Source: Streptomyces sp. Ag109_O5-1 (GTDB lineage Bacteria > Actinomycetota > Actinomycetes > Streptomycetales > Streptomycetaceae). Taken from it: 64,000 bases of DNA. Every line of letters begins with the position of its first letter. Position 1 is the stretch's first letter. The notes under the pieces were generated by a model. That model did no database searches and was not told where the DNA came from. It saw only the letters and a program-made list of their open reading frames with translations. This document shows positions 16,910-25,931 of the stretch, in pieces. The stretch covers positions 8,432,001 to 8,496,000 of the forward strand of contig NZ_RKQF01000001.1 in assembly GCF_003814875.1 (NCBI RefSeq), read 5' to 3'. Both the position numbers and the translations under genes were made by a program.

Positions 16910-17509
16910 ATGGACGCTGTGCGGGTCGCATTGTTGCGCGAAGTGCTCGCCGGGACCGAGTGGTTGGGGGCGACGCGGAGATTTGCGGGTGCGCTGCGGG
17001 GCTCGGTGGTCACACACGGCGGCGGACTGCTTCTGCTCGGCACCCCGGAGTACGAGCCGTGGCATCTCGCCGCGCATCTGGTGGACGAGGCGGCGTGGTC
17101 CGGTACGCCGGAACTGGCGCCGACGCTCGTACGACACGACGCGCGCCCCACCGACCCGGCGCACCTCGCGGTCGGCCCCGGCCGTATCGAGGCGGCCCGC
17201 CGGGGCGAGACGCTCCTGGTCGTGGCGCCGGGCGAGTCGGTACCCCTCCTGGACCACGTCCACGCGGCCCGCAGGGCCGGGGTGACGGTCCTGGCGCTCT
17301 CCACCACCGCCGACGACGCGCTGACCACGATGGCCCACGAGACGCTCACGGTCCCGGAGGGCGCGGAGCTGGACCTGGACACGGTCCAGCACCTGGTGAG
17401 CGCGGCGACCGGCGAGAACGGTCCGTCCCCCCGCGGCCGCCGCCGCTTCAGGGACTGCCTGGCCCGCCTGGCGGAAGCGGTAACGGCCCCGCCGCCGACC
17501 CCCTGGTGA
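16910..17509 (+). CDS. Conserved hypothetical protein with SIS-like segment
   Basis: 199 residues. The segment GETLLVVAPGESVPLLDHVHAA with ARRAGVTVLALS is similar in layout to the SIS (sugar isomerase) fold, where such a loop binds phosphosugars. I do not recognise a full family. The start at 16910 is a good ATG divergent from the sialidase-like gene. It could sense or bind a phosphosugar, which is speculation. Confidence 0.6.
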   Translation: MDAVRVALLREVLAGTEWLGATRRFAGALRGSVVTHGGGLLLLGTPEYEPWHLAAHLVDEAAWSGTPELAPTLVRHDARPTDPAHLAVGPGRIEAARRGETLLVVAPGESVPLLDHVHAARRAGVTVLALSTTADDALTTMAHETLTVPEGAELDLDTVQHLVSAATGENGPSPRGRRRFRDCLARLAEAVTAPPPTPW

Positions 17510-17515
17510 CTTGCC

Positions 17516-17853
17516 CGCCCACCCACCCGACTCGCCCGGTCAACTGCCTTCGGCAGCACGGAGGGAGGGTGGGGAGGCGTCGGCCGCGACGGAAGGGTGG
17601 GGGAAGAAAGCCGGGACCCGAGGCCACGGATGTCGGCTGCGGGCGCGCAGTTCCCCGCGCCCCTGAAGGGGCGCTACAGCAACGCGCTCTGAAGGGGCGC
17701 GGGGAACTGCGCGACCAGCCCCCACCGGGCTGCACCGGATCCAGTTGCCCCCGGCGCCCCGAGGCCCCCGGCCGTTCGCCCCTATGCTGGTCGAGTTGGC
17801 TCCGCCCGACTCCTCACCTCGCCTCCCCACCAACCGAGTCGGGTGGGTGGGCG
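17516..17853. mobile_element. MITE-like element with perfect 19-bp terminal inverted repeats
   Basis: CGCCCACCCACCCGACTCG at 17516-17534 is repeated exactly inverted at 17835-17853. Nested inside, GCGCAGTTCCCCGCGCCCCT at 17645-17664 is inverted exactly at 17693-17712, so the 338-bp stretch is nearly symmetric about 17680. It contains no convincing gene and lies between two unrelated genes. This is the layout of a miniature inverted-repeat element. No target duplication is obvious, so an old insertion or a fold-back regulatory RNA are both possible. Confidence 0.5.
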
Positions 17854-17898
17854 AAAAACGTTTGCCGGTGCCGAGCGCAGCGTTCAGCATGGGGCGGC

Positions 17899-19176
17899 GT
17901 GAGACGTCTGCTTCCCGACCTCGCTCCCTGGCACGCCTCCCTCGACTTCCGGCGGCTGTGGGTCTCCGGGCTCGTCAGCAACTTCGGGAGTTTCCTGACG
18001 TTCGTCGCGCTCCCCGTGCAGATCAAGGACCTCACCGGGTCCGCGGCCGCCGTAGGAGCCGTCGGCGCCGTCGAGTTGCTGCCGCTCATCCTCTTCGGGC
18101 TGTACGGCGGCGCCCTCGCCGACGCCCTCGACAAGCGCACGCTGATCGTCTGGACCGAGGCCGGTCAGGGGCTGCTCAGCGCGGGACTGCTGGTCAACGC
18201 CCTGCTGCCGCACCCCGCCGTATGGCCGCTGTACGCCGTCGCCGCCCTCTCCGCCGCCCTCGGGTCGGTCCAGCGCCCGGCCCTCGACTCGCTCTGGCCC
18301 AGGATCGTCGCCCACGACGACCTCCCGGCCGCGGCGGCCCTCAACTCGTTCCGCTGGACGGTCGGCGGCGTGGCGGGCCCGGCCGTCGCCGGCCTGGTCG
18401 TGGCGTACGCGGGACTCGGCTGGGCGTACGGCGCCGACCTCGTCACGTTCCTGGTCTCCGTCGTCCTGATCGTCCCCATCGCCGCGTCCCCCGCCTCCCA
18501 CGAGGCCGCGAAACCCTCCCTCCGCTCCATCGCCGAGGGCGCCCGCTACGCCTGGAGCCGCAAGGAACTCCTCGGCACCTACGCCGTCGACCTCGCGGCG
18601 ATGTTCCTGGCGATGCCGCTCGCCGTACTCCCGTTCCTGGCCGACGAGTTGCACGCGGAGTGGTCCCTGGGGCTGATGTACGCGAGCGTCCCGGCCGGGG
18701 CGCTCCTCGTGAGCCTCGTCAGCGGATGGACGTCCCGCGTGCACCGGCACGGGCGGATGGTGGTGCTGTCCGCCGCGCTGTGGGGCCTCGCGATCGCCGC
18801 CGCCGGCGCCGTGGCGAACGTATGGCTGGTGCTGCTCTTCCTCGTCGTCGCCGGCGGCTGCGACATGGTCAGCGGGATCTTCCGCGGCATCATGTGGAAC
18901 CAGACGATCCCCGACGAGCTGCGCGGCCGCCTCGCCGGGATCGAGCTGCTGTCGTACTCCGTGGGCCCGACCCTCGGCCAGGTCAGGGCCGGCGGCATGG
19001 CCGGCTGGCTGGGCGTACGGGCGTCCGTGGGTGCGGGCGGCCTGCTGTGCACGGGTACGGTCGGCCTGCTGGCCCTGTGCCTGCCCGCCCTGATGTCGTA
19101 CGACGCGCGGACCGACGAACACGCCGTACGACTGCGCGCCCAGCGGATGGCCGCCGCGGCCCCCACCCAGTCCTGA
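17899..19176 (+). CDS. MFS transporter, enterobactin-exporter (EntS)-like type
   Basis: 425 residues from GTG at 17899 (VRRLLPDLAPWHASLDFRRL). Features such as FRRLWVSGLVSNFGSFLT and KDLTGSAAAVGAVG with ALADALDKRTLIVW match the MFS_3/EntS-like group of exporters. There are about twelve spans. The substrate is unknown; relatives export siderophores or macrolides. It stands alone, its start just past the inverted-repeat element. Confidence 0.82.
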   Translation: MRRLLPDLAPWHASLDFRRLWVSGLVSNFGSFLTFVALPVQIKDLTGSAAAVGAVGAVELLPLILFGLYGGALADALDKRTLIVWTEAGQGLLSAGLLVNALLPHPAVWPLYAVAALSAALGSVQRPALDSLWPRIVAHDDLPAAAALNSFRWTVGGVAGPAVAGLVVAYAGLGWAYGADLVTFLVSVVLIVPIAASPASHEAAKPSLRSIAEGARYAWSRKELLGTYAVDLAAMFLAMPLAVLPFLADELHAEWSLGLMYASVPAGALLVSLVSGWTSRVHRHGRMVVLSAALWGLAIAAAGAVANVWLVLLFLVVAGGCDMVSGIFRGIMWNQTIPDELRGRLAGIELLSYSVGPTLGQVRAGGMAGWLGVRASVGAGGLLCTGTVGLLALCLPALMSYDARTDEHAVRLRAQRMAAAAPTQS

Positions 19177-19196
19177 TCAGGCCGGATCGGTCCTGA

Positions 19197-19430
19197 TCAG
19201 TCCTCTTCCGAGGAGTCACCCGCCGGCGCGTCGTGCCACCGCGGATCGTTCTCCCACTGGAGGTTGCGCTCCCGCGCGATCTCCATCGCGTGCTCGGCCT
19301 CCGCACGGGTGGCGTAAGGGCCGAACCGGTCCTTGGCGGGGCACTCGGGACCCTCCTCGACCTTCTTGTGCTGCAGGCAGTAGTACCACTCGCCCGCCTT
19401 CGCGACGGTCCGCTTCTTGAACAGGGCCAT
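19197..19430 (-). CDS. Small conserved soluble protein, 77 residues
   Basis: Begins MALFKKRTVAKAGEWYYCLQ and ends in the acidic tail AGDSSEED. The WYYCLQHKKVEEGPECPAKDRFG segment has two Cys that could bind metal, followed by a helix TRAEAEHAMEIARERN. A strong AAAGGAG site precedes the ATG at 19430. It resembles small actinobacterial proteins annotated only as hypothetical. It is divergent from map. The function is unknown. Confidence 0.75.
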   Translation of the reverse strand: MALFKKRTVAKAGEWYYCLQHKKVEEGPECPAKDRFGPYATRAEAEHAMEIARERNLQWENDPRWHDAPAGDSSEED

Positions 19431-19488
19431 GACCGGCTCCTTTCGCCATCCACATGTTCCCCCATGCCCGCTGGTTAGACTCGCTGGC

Positions 19489-20346
19489 ATGTCTGGCCAG
19501 TCGCTGCTCGTACCAGGGGAGCTCTCTCCCACCCGTTCGGTACCCGGAAACATCCGCCGCCCCGAGTACGTCGGTAAACCCGCGCCGACCCCGTACACCG
19601 GGCCCGAGGTGCAGACCCCGGAGACCATCGAGGCGATGCGGATCGCCGGCCGTATCGCCGCGCAGGCGATGGCCGAGGCCGCGAGGCTCATCGCGCCGGG
19701 TGTGACCACCGATCAGCTCGACAAGGTCGCGCACGACTACATGTGCGACCACGGGGCCTACCCGTCCACGCTCGGCTACCGGGGCTTCCCCAAGTCCCTG
19801 TGCACCAGCGTCAACGAGGTGATCTGCCACGGCATTCCGGACACGACGGTGCTCCAGGACGGTGACATCGTCAACCTGGACGTGACCGCGTACATCGGCG
19901 GGGTGCACGGCGACAACAACGCGACCTACCTGGTCGGTGACGTGGACGAGGAGAGCCGGCTGCTGGTCGAGCGGACCCGGGAGTCCCTCGACCGCGCGAT
20001 CAAGGCGGTCAAGCCGGGCCGGCAGATCAACATCATCGGCCGGGTCATCGAGTCGTACGCCAAGCGCTTCGGGTACGGGGTGGTGCGTGACTTCACGGGG
20101 CACGGGATCAACTCGTCGTTCCACTCCGGCCTGATCATCCCGCACTACGACAGCCCGCACGCGACGACCGTGATGCACCCCGGGATGACCTTCACCATCG
20201 AGCCGATGCTGACGCTCGGGACGTACGAGTACGACATGTGGGACGACGGCTGGACCGTCGTCACCAAGGACCGCAAGCGGACCGCGCAGTTCGAGCACAC
20301 GCTGGTGGTGACCGACACCGGCGCGGACATCCTCACCCTGCCGTAG
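19489..20346 (+). CDS. map: Type I methionine aminopeptidase, actinobacterial MetAP-Ic form
   Basis: 285 residues from ATG at 19489. The N-terminal extension SPTRSVPGNIRRPEYVGKP is the linker typical of actinobacterial MetAP-Ic. Metal ligands are visible in VNLDVTAYIGG, HGDNNATY, GHGINSSFH, FTIEPML and TAQFEHT, and the substrate His in CHGIPD. It removes the initiator Met from new proteins. TAGACT at 19476-19481, seven bases before the ATG, and the absence of a ribosome site suggest a leaderless transcript. A strong terminator follows. Confidence 0.95.
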   Translation: MSGQSLLVPGELSPTRSVPGNIRRPEYVGKPAPTPYTGPEVQTPETIEAMRIAGRIAAQAMAEAARLIAPGVTTDQLDKVAHDYMCDHGAYPSTLGYRGFPKSLCTSVNEVICHGIPDTTVLQDGDIVNLDVTAYIGGVHGDNNATYLVGDVDEESRLLVERTRESLDRAIKAVKPGRQINIIGRVIESYAKRFGYGVVRDFTGHGINSSFHSGLIIPHYDSPHATTVMHPGMTFTIEPMLTLGTYEYDMWDDGWTVVTKDRKRTAQFEHTLVVTDTGADILTLP

Positions 20347-20357
20347 CGGTCCCGTGA

Positions 20358-20387
20358 CCCCGCCCCCTGCCGGGGCGGGGCTTTTCT
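20358..20387 (+). terminator. Rho-independent terminator after map
   Basis: CCCCGCCCC (20358-20366) pairs with GGGGCGGGG (20372-20380) around a five-base loop, followed by CTTTTCTT. This classic hairpin with a T-tract is uncommon in such GC-rich DNA. Confidence 0.9.
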
Positions 20388-20397
20388 TGTACGCTTT

Positions 20398-20440
20398 TAC
20401 CGACAGACTGTCGGTAACTTTACCGACGAAGCGTCGGCAA
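20398..20440. promoter_or_regulatory. Two adjacent palindromes upstream of heme oxygenase
   Basis: TACCGACAGACTGTCGGTA at 20398-20416 is a perfect 19-bp palindrome. A second, TTACCGACG then CGTCGGCAA around AAG (20420-20440), is nearly perfect. Their centres are 23 bp apart. The shared ACCGAC/GTCGG arms look like a TetR-family double operator. No TetR gene is adjacent, so the cognate regulator is unknown. Confidence 0.6.
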
Positions 20441-20450
20441 GAACGTTGAC

Positions 20451-20468
20451 TTAGGTAAGCCTTACCTT
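20451..20468 (+). promoter_or_regulatory. Iron box upstream of heme oxygenase
   Basis: TTAGGTAAGCCTTACCTT is a near-perfect DtxR/IdeR/DmdR operator: two TTAGGTAAG-type arms meeting at the centre. It ends 14 bases before the ATG and overlaps the start of the ribosome-site region. This predicts derepression in low iron. Confidence 0.85.
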
Positions 20469-20482
20469 GGAGGGTGTTGCCC

Positions 20483-21130
20483 ATGGACTCGTTCTCGACA
20501 CTCATCCGCACCGCGTCCCACGAGCAGCATGTGGCGGCGGAGACCTCGACGTTCATGAGCGACCTGCTCGGCGGCCGGCTGGGGATGGAGGCGTACACGC
20601 GCTACACCGAGCAGCTGTGGTTCGTGTACGACGCCCTGGAGGACGGCACCATGCGGCTGGCGTCGGATCCGGTGGCGGGGCCCTTCGTACAGCCCGAGCT
20701 GTTCCGGCTGGCGGCGCTGGAGCGGGACCTCGCGCATCTGCGCGGGCCCGGGTGGCGGACGGGGCTCACGGCGCTGCCGGCGACGGAGGCGTACGCGGCA
20801 CGGGTGCGGGAGTGTGCGCAGGGGTGGCCCGGCGGCTATGTCGCCCACCACTACACCCGCTACCTCGGCGACCTCTCCGGCGGCCAGATCATCCGCGACC
20901 GGGCGGAGCGGACCTGGGGTTTCGAGCGGAAGGGCGACGGCGTCCGCTTCTACGTCTTCGAGGACATCGCCAACCCGGCCGCCTTCAAGCGGGGTTACCG
21001 CGAACTCCTCGACGCGGTGGATGCCGACGACCTGGAGAAGCAGCGCGTCGTGGCCGAGTGCAGGCGCGCGTTCGCCCTGAACACCGCGGTGTTCAGGGCG
21101 CTGGGCGAGGAGTTCCCGCTGTCGGCGTGA
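20483..21130 (+). CDS. Biliverdin-producing heme oxygenase
   Basis: 215 residues, usual HmuO length. HVAAETSTFMSDLLGGRL matches the proximal helix (His16 the likely haem ligand) and YLGDLSGGQII is the distal helix with the flexible glycines. It opens the haem ring to release iron, CO and biliverdin. The iron box at 20451-20468 places it in the iron-starvation response with efeOBU. GGAGG lies 10 bases before the ATG at 20483; an in-frame GTG at 20474 is less likely. Confidence 0.93.
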   Translation: MDSFSTLIRTASHEQHVAAETSTFMSDLLGGRLGMEAYTRYTEQLWFVYDALEDGTMRLASDPVAGPFVQPELFRLAALERDLAHLRGPGWRTGLTALPATEAYAARVRECAQGWPGGYVAHHYTRYLGDLSGGQIIRDRAERTWGFERKGDGVRFYVFEDIANPAAFKRGYRELLDAVDADDLEKQRVVAECRRAFALNTAVFRALGEEFPLSA

Positions 21131-21155
21131 GGGGCGCCTGAAGGGCGCCTCGGGG

Positions 21156-21956
21156 TCAGCCGACGGCGGAGCAGTACTCGTTCGTGCCCTGCCAGAAGCG
21201 GTAGAGCTGCTGGCCGCAGTACTGCGAGAAGTCGTCGACACCCAGCCCGCGCAGCAGCGCGTCGATCACGTCGAAGAACACGCTGTTGATCTGCGGCACC
21301 CACAGCAGCGCGAACACGAACAGCAGGCCGAACGGCGCGAACGGCTCCACCTGGCGCTTGATGTTGTACGACAGCCAGGGCTCGATCACGCCGTAGCCGT
21401 CCAGGCCCGGTACCGGAAGGAAGTTCAGGATCGCGGCCGTGACCTGGAGCAGGGCGAGGAAGGCGAGGGCGAACCGGAAGTCGGCGGGGACACCGTCCAG
21501 GGCGTGCAGCCAGAAGGGGGCCGTGCAGACGGCGGCGAACAGGACGTTCGTCAGCGGGCCCGCGGCCGAGATGAGGCTGTGCCGCCAGCGGCCGCGGATC
21601 CGGTTGCGCTCGATGAAGACCGCACCGCCGGGCAGACCGATCCCGCCCATGATCACGAACAGCACGGGGAGCACGATGCTCAGCAGCGCATGGGTGTACT
21701 TCAGCGGGTTCAGGGTCAGATAGCCCTTCGCGCCCACCGTGATGTCACCGCCGTGCAGGGCGGTGCGCGCGTGCGCGTACTCGTGCAGACAGAGGGAGAC
21801 GATCCAGGCCGCCGTCACGAACAGGAACACGGCGACCCCGGGCTGCTCGGCGAACCCGGACCAGGTGGCCCACCCGGTGACCGCGGTGACGGCCAGGATC
21901 CCGACGAAGACGGGACTGATCCGTCGGTCGCTGTGGCGAGTGGTGGTCGCGGTCAT
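21156..21956 (-). CDS. Site-2 protease family (M50) membrane metallopeptidase
   Basis: 266 residues from ATG at 21956, with AGGAG upstream. SLCLHEYAHARTA holds the zinc HExxH motif inside a membrane span, and NFLPVPGLDGYG supplies the third ligand (LDG motif). About six spans are predicted. Such proteases cleave membrane-bound anti-sigma factors or signal peptide remnants; the substrate here is unknown. The segment IDALLRGLGVDDFSQYCGQQ is a soluble C-terminal tail. Confidence 0.88.
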   Translation of the reverse strand: MTATTTRHSDRRISPVFVGILAVTAVTGWATWSGFAEQPGVAVFLFVTAAWIVSLCLHEYAHARTALHGGDITVGAKGYLTLNPLKYTHALLSIVLPVLFVIMGGIGLPGGAVFIERNRIRGRWRHSLISAAGPLTNVLFAAVCTAPFWLHALDGVPADFRFALAFLALLQVTAAILNFLPVPGLDGYGVIEPWLSYNIKRQVEPFAPFGLLFVFALLWVPQINSVFFDVIDALLRGLGVDDFSQYCGQQLYRFWQGTNEYCSAVG

Positions 21957-22103
21957 GGATGGGACTCCTGGAGGACTGGGGTGGTCGACGCGGGTCCGAC
22001 CGTACCTGGCACGGCGGAAAAACGCTTCGGGTGCTGGGGAAATACCTCTTGGCTCACGTGAGAACGGATCGCGACCGGCGTTCGGTTCCTGGAAGCTGGG
22101 GCC

Positions 22104-22568
22104 ATGCCACTGCTGAAGGTGTTCTACGAGGACTGGCAGATGGAGTGCTGCGGCACCCCCTTCGCCGTCGGCGACGAGGTGGCCTGGAAGCTGGTCGCCT
22201 ACGGGGCCGGGGCCCGGCGGGAGAACACCGGGTACGGCGCCGAGGCCTGGGTGGAGAACCACGGCGGGCCCGACCGCCCCACGGCCGGGCGGGTCCACGC
22301 CGTCGACCTGGTCCGCGAGGAGTACCGCTGCCACCTGCCCGATCCGGTGCCGGAGGGGGAGGGGGAGGGCGTCGTCGTCCTCCGGGGCACGGGCCGCGGC
22401 CTGGAACCGGTCCCCGGGACCGTCACGCTGGAGCCCGCCGACGGCTGCCCCCGGTGGTTCGAGGAGGTGGACCGCGGCACCCTGGACGGCCTGGGGCGGG
22501 TCCGCCGCACCCGCGGCGCCCTCGTCACGCTGGACGCCCCGGACACCGCACATCTCCTGCGCCCCTGA
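22104..22568 (+). CDS. DUF6578-type conserved hypothetical protein
   Basis: 154 residues. The N-terminus VFYEDWQMECCGTPFAVGDE with VAWKLVA is the recognisable signature of a small actinobacterial family (DUF6578 as I recall). A Cys pair at residues 14-15 is its most conserved-looking feature. No catalytic motif is visible and there is no signal peptide. Confidence 0.65.
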   Translation: MPLLKVFYEDWQMECCGTPFAVGDEVAWKLVAYGAGARRENTGYGAEAWVENHGGPDRPTAGRVHAVDLVREEYRCHLPDPVPEGEGEGVVVLRGTGRGLEPVPGTVTLEPADGCPRWFEEVDRGTLDGLGRVRRTRGALVTLDAPDTAHLLRP

Positions 22569-22648
22569 CGGCAGCGGGGCCCGTGCGGCCGGGGCCCGAC
22601 ACCCCCGCCTTCGAAACCCCGTGACCGCCGCCGACGTCCCCAGGGACA

Positions 22649-25600
22649 ATGGACCCCGTGCGCTACCGGATCCTCGGCACCACCCAGGCACTCCGCCCCG
22701 ACGGCACGGCCGTCCCCGTGGGCGGGGCGCGGCTGCGTGCCCTGCTGACCGTGCTGGCGCTGCGGCCCGGCCGCGGGGTGCCGGCCGGGCACCTCGTCGA
22801 CGAGGTGTGGGGCGACGAACCGCCCGCCGACGCGAGCGGCGCGCTGCAGGCGCTGGTCGGCCGGCTGCGGCGGGCGCTCGGCGCGGACGCCGTCGGCTCC
22901 ACCGAGGGCGGCTACCGGCTCGCCGCCGCCCCCGACGACGTCGACCTGCACCGCTTCGAGCGGCTCACCGGCGAAGGCCTGCGCGCGCTCGCCGACGGCG
23001 ACCCCGCCAAGGCGGCCACCGTCCTCGACGACGCCCTCGCCCTCTGGCACGGCCCGGCCCTCACCGACCTGCCCGACCGTGCCGCCGAGGCGGCCCGCGC
23101 CGACGTCCGCCGCCTGGACGCGCTGCGCGGCCGCCACACCGCGGCCCTCGCCCTCGGCCAGGCCGAGCAGTCGCTGCCCGAGCTGACCGCCCTGTGCGAC
23201 GCCCACCCCCTCGACGAACCCCTCCAGGCCCTGCGCCTGCGCGCCCTGCACAGCACCGGCCGCACCGCCGAGGCGCTGGCCGCCCACGACGACGTACGGC
23301 GCCTCCTCGCCGACCGCCTCGGCTCCGACCCCGGACCCGAACTGCGGGCCCTGCACGCCGAGTTGCTCGCGCCCGCAGCGGCCGTGGAGAAACCGTCCCG
23401 GCCCGGCAACCTGCGCGCCCGGCTCACCTCCTTCGTCGGGCGCGAGGCCGACATCGAGGCCATCCGGGGCGACCTCGCCGCCGCCCGGCTGGTCACGCTG
23501 CTCGGGCCCGGTGGCGCGGGCAAGACCCGGCTGTCGCAGGAGGCCGCCGAGACCGTGCGGTACGCCTCCCGAGACGGGGTGTGGCTGGCCGAACTGGCCC
23601 CCGTCGACGACCCCGCCGCCGTCCCCGAGGCCGTGCTCAGCGCGCTGGGCGCCCGCGAGACCGTGCTGTACGGCGCCGGCGCCGAGGGCCTGCGGGCCGC
23701 CGCGGACCGGCACGACGACCCGGTCGAGCGGCTCGTCGAGCACTGCGCCCGGCGCCGGATGCTGATCATCCTCGACAACTGCGAGCACGTCGTGGACGCG
23801 GCCGCCGACCTGACGGCCCGGCTCCTGGAACGCTGCCCGGACCTGACGATCCTGGCCACCAGCCGCGAACCCCTCGGAGTGCCGGGGGAGTTGCTGCGCC
23901 CGGTGGAGCCGCTGCCCGAGCCGACGGCGCTCCGGCTGCTCGCCGACCGGGGCGGGGCGGCCCGGCCCGGCTTCACGGTCGACGCCGACGAGGAGACCGC
24001 GGCGGCCTGCGCCGAGATCTGCCGCCGCCTGGACGGACTGCCCCTCGCCATCGAACTGGCCGCCGCCCGGCTCCGGATGCTGACCCCCCGCCAGATAGCG
24101 GACCGGCTCGACGACCGCTTCCGGCTCCTGACCTCCGGCAGCCGTACGGTCCTGCCGCGCCAGCAGACCCTGCGCGCGGTCGTCGACTGGTCCTGGGACC
24201 TCCTCGACGCCGACGAACGGGACGTCCTCGGCCGCCTCTCCGTCTTCGCGGGCGGCTGCGACCTGGCCGCCGCCGAGGCCGTGTGCGGCCCGGCCGCCCT
24301 CGACGCGCTCGGCGCCCTGGTGGACAAGTCCCTTGTCGTGGCCGCGCCTTCGGGGGAGGAGGGCATGCGCTACCGGCTCCTGGAGACCGTCGCCGAGTAC
24401 GCCGGGGAACGCCTCGACGAGAGCGGTGAGCGGGCTGCCGCCGAGCGCGCCCATCTGACGTACTACCGCGAACTCGCCCGCACCACCGACCCGTTGCTGC
24501 GCGGCTCCGGCCAGCGGGCCGCCATCGCGCGGTTCCAGCTGGAGTACGAGAACCTGCGCACCGCCCTGCGGCACGCCGTCGCCGTGCGCGACGAGCAGGA
24601 GGGGATCTGCCTGGTCCACGCCCTGTTCCGGTACTGGCAGTTGCGCGACCAGCGCATCGAGACCCGCACCTGGTGCGCCGATGTCATGGCCCTCGGCCCC
24701 GACCCCTTCGCCGCCCCGCTCCGCCGTGCCGAGCCGGTGTGGGAGCGCTGCACCGACACCCCGCCGCCGTACACCGGGGAGGCCCTCGTCGAGGCCCGGC
24801 GCGGGGTTCATCTGGCCCATCTGGCCTGTATGGACACCGAGCTGGACGCCTGGCAGACGCCGGAGGCCCAGGCCAGGATGCGCGTCGTCACCGAGGTCTA
24901 CGAGCCGGGTCTGCCGCAGACCTGCCGGACCCCGGGCATGTTCTGGTTCTTCGCCGTGATGCTGACCCGCGGCATGGACCGGCTGCGTGTCATCCTCGAC
25001 GCCGGCGTCCAGACCTGCCGTGAGACGCCCGGCTTCGAATGGGAGCTGGCCGGCGCCCTCGCGATGCGCGCCAACCTGCTCGCCAACCGCGCGGACTGGG
25101 CCGCCGACGCCACCCGCGACGCCGACGAGTCACTGGAGCTCTTCGGGCGCCTCGGGGACGACTGGGGCGCCGCCGAGGCCTTCTCGGCGCGGGCCGAGTC
25201 CCGCGAGCGCAAGGGCGAGTACCCGGCGGCGGCCGCCGACTACCAGGCGGCCATCGAGCACGCCGACCGGCTCGGCGCCGGCGCCCAGATCGCCGTGCTC
25301 AACGCCCGCCTGGGCAGCGTGCTGATCGAAAAGGGCGAGACCGAACGCGGCGAACGGCTGCTGCGCGAGGTCATCAGCTCCAACGACAGCCTGAGCAACG
25401 AGGCGATGCCGGCCGCCCGGCTCTTCCTCACCGCCTGGCTCATGCTGACCGACCGCGTAGCCGAGGCGCGCGAGCAACTCCGTTTGCTGCGCGAGGAGTT
25501 CAAGATCGCGCACTTCGTCGTCTTCGACGCGCTGATCCTCACCCAGGAGGCCTGGGTGGACGCCCTCGAAGATCTCCACGAGGACGCCCTGGCCAAGGCC

Positions 25601-25915
25601 GGGCAGGCCCTGCGGCTCGCCGGCGACCCGCTGACCGAGGCCATCACCCCGCATCTGCCCTCCGCCTGCCTGACCGTCGCCGCGGTCGCGCTGGCCGGCG
25701 CCGACGGCGGCACCCGCGCCGGGGACGCCGCCCGCTGCCTGGGCGCCGCCGACGCCCTGCTGCCGGCCGGCCACATCTCCGTCGGCATGGAGCGCGCCAC
25801 CCGCGACCGGGCGGAGAACCGGGTCCGGGCCGCACTCGGCGACGACCGGGCATTCGCGTCCGGGTACGCCGAGGGCGGTGGCCTCTCCCTCGCGGAGGCC
25901 ACCGCCCTGATCTGA
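22649..25915 (+). CDS. AfsR/SARP-like BTAD regulator with NB-ARC ATPase and TPR domains
   Basis: 1088 residues. Order: OmpR-like winged helix (residues about 10-90), BTAD (about 95-245, including FERLTGEGLRALADGDPAKA), ATPase with P-loop LLGPGGAGKTR near residue 287 and Walker B LIILDNCEHV, then a long helical TPR region to the C-terminus. This is the AfsR architecture of global or pathway regulators of secondary metabolism. It starts at ATG 22649; GTG at 22658 is an alternative. It is convergent with the DrrAB-like ABC operon, whose promoter carries direct repeats of the spacing SARPs use. Confidence 0.9.
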   Translation: MDPVRYRILGTTQALRPDGTAVPVGGARLRALLTVLALRPGRGVPAGHLVDEVWGDEPPADASGALQALVGRLRRALGADAVGSTEGGYRLAAAPDDVDLHRFERLTGEGLRALADGDPAKAATVLDDALALWHGPALTDLPDRAAEAARADVRRLDALRGRHTAALALGQAEQSLPELTALCDAHPLDEPLQALRLRALHSTGRTAEALAAHDDVRRLLADRLGSDPGPELRALHAELLAPAAAVEKPSRPGNLRARLTSFVGREADIEAIRGDLAAARLVTLLGPGGAGKTRLSQEAAETVRYASRDGVWLAELAPVDDPAAVPEAVLSALGARETVLYGAGAEGLRAAADRHDDPVERLVEHCARRRMLIILDNCEHVVDAAADLTARLLERCPDLTILATSREPLGVPGELLRPVEPLPEPTALRLLADRGGAARPGFTVDADEETAAACAEICRRLDGLPLAIELAAARLRMLTPRQIADRLDDRFRLLTSGSRTVLPRQQTLRAVVDWSWDLLDADERDVLGRLSVFAGGCDLAAAEAVCGPAALDALGALVDKSLVVAAPSGEEGMRYRLLETVAEYAGERLDESGERAAAERAHLTYYRELARTTDPLLRGSGQRAAIARFQLEYENLRTALRHAVAVRDEQEGICLVHALFRYWQLRDQRIETRTWCADVMALGPDPFAAPLRRAEPVWERCTDTPPPYTGEALVEARRGVHLAHLACMDTELDAWQTPEAQARMRVVTEVYEPGLPQTCRTPGMFWFFAVMLTRGMDRLRVILDAGVQTCRETPGFEWELAGALAMRANLLANRADWAADATRDADESLELFGRLGDDWGAAEAFSARAESRERKGEYPAAAADYQAAIEHADRLGAGAQIAVLNARLGSVLIEKGETERGERLLREVISSNDSLSNEAMPAARLFLTAWLMLTDRVAEAREQLRLLREEFKIAHFVVFDALILTQEAWVDALEDLHEDALAKAGQALRLAGDPLTEAITPHLPSACLTVAAVALAGADGGTRAGDAARCLGAADALLPAGHISVGMERATRDRAENRVRAALGDDRAFASGYAEGGGLSLAEATALI

Positions 25916-25931
25916 CCTGTGCCGGTGAACG

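Noticed and set aside
17540..17890. 116-residue minus-strand frame inside the inverted-repeat element
   Set aside because: No ribosome site and no recognisable domain, and it is composed of the repeat sequence; more likely non-coding.
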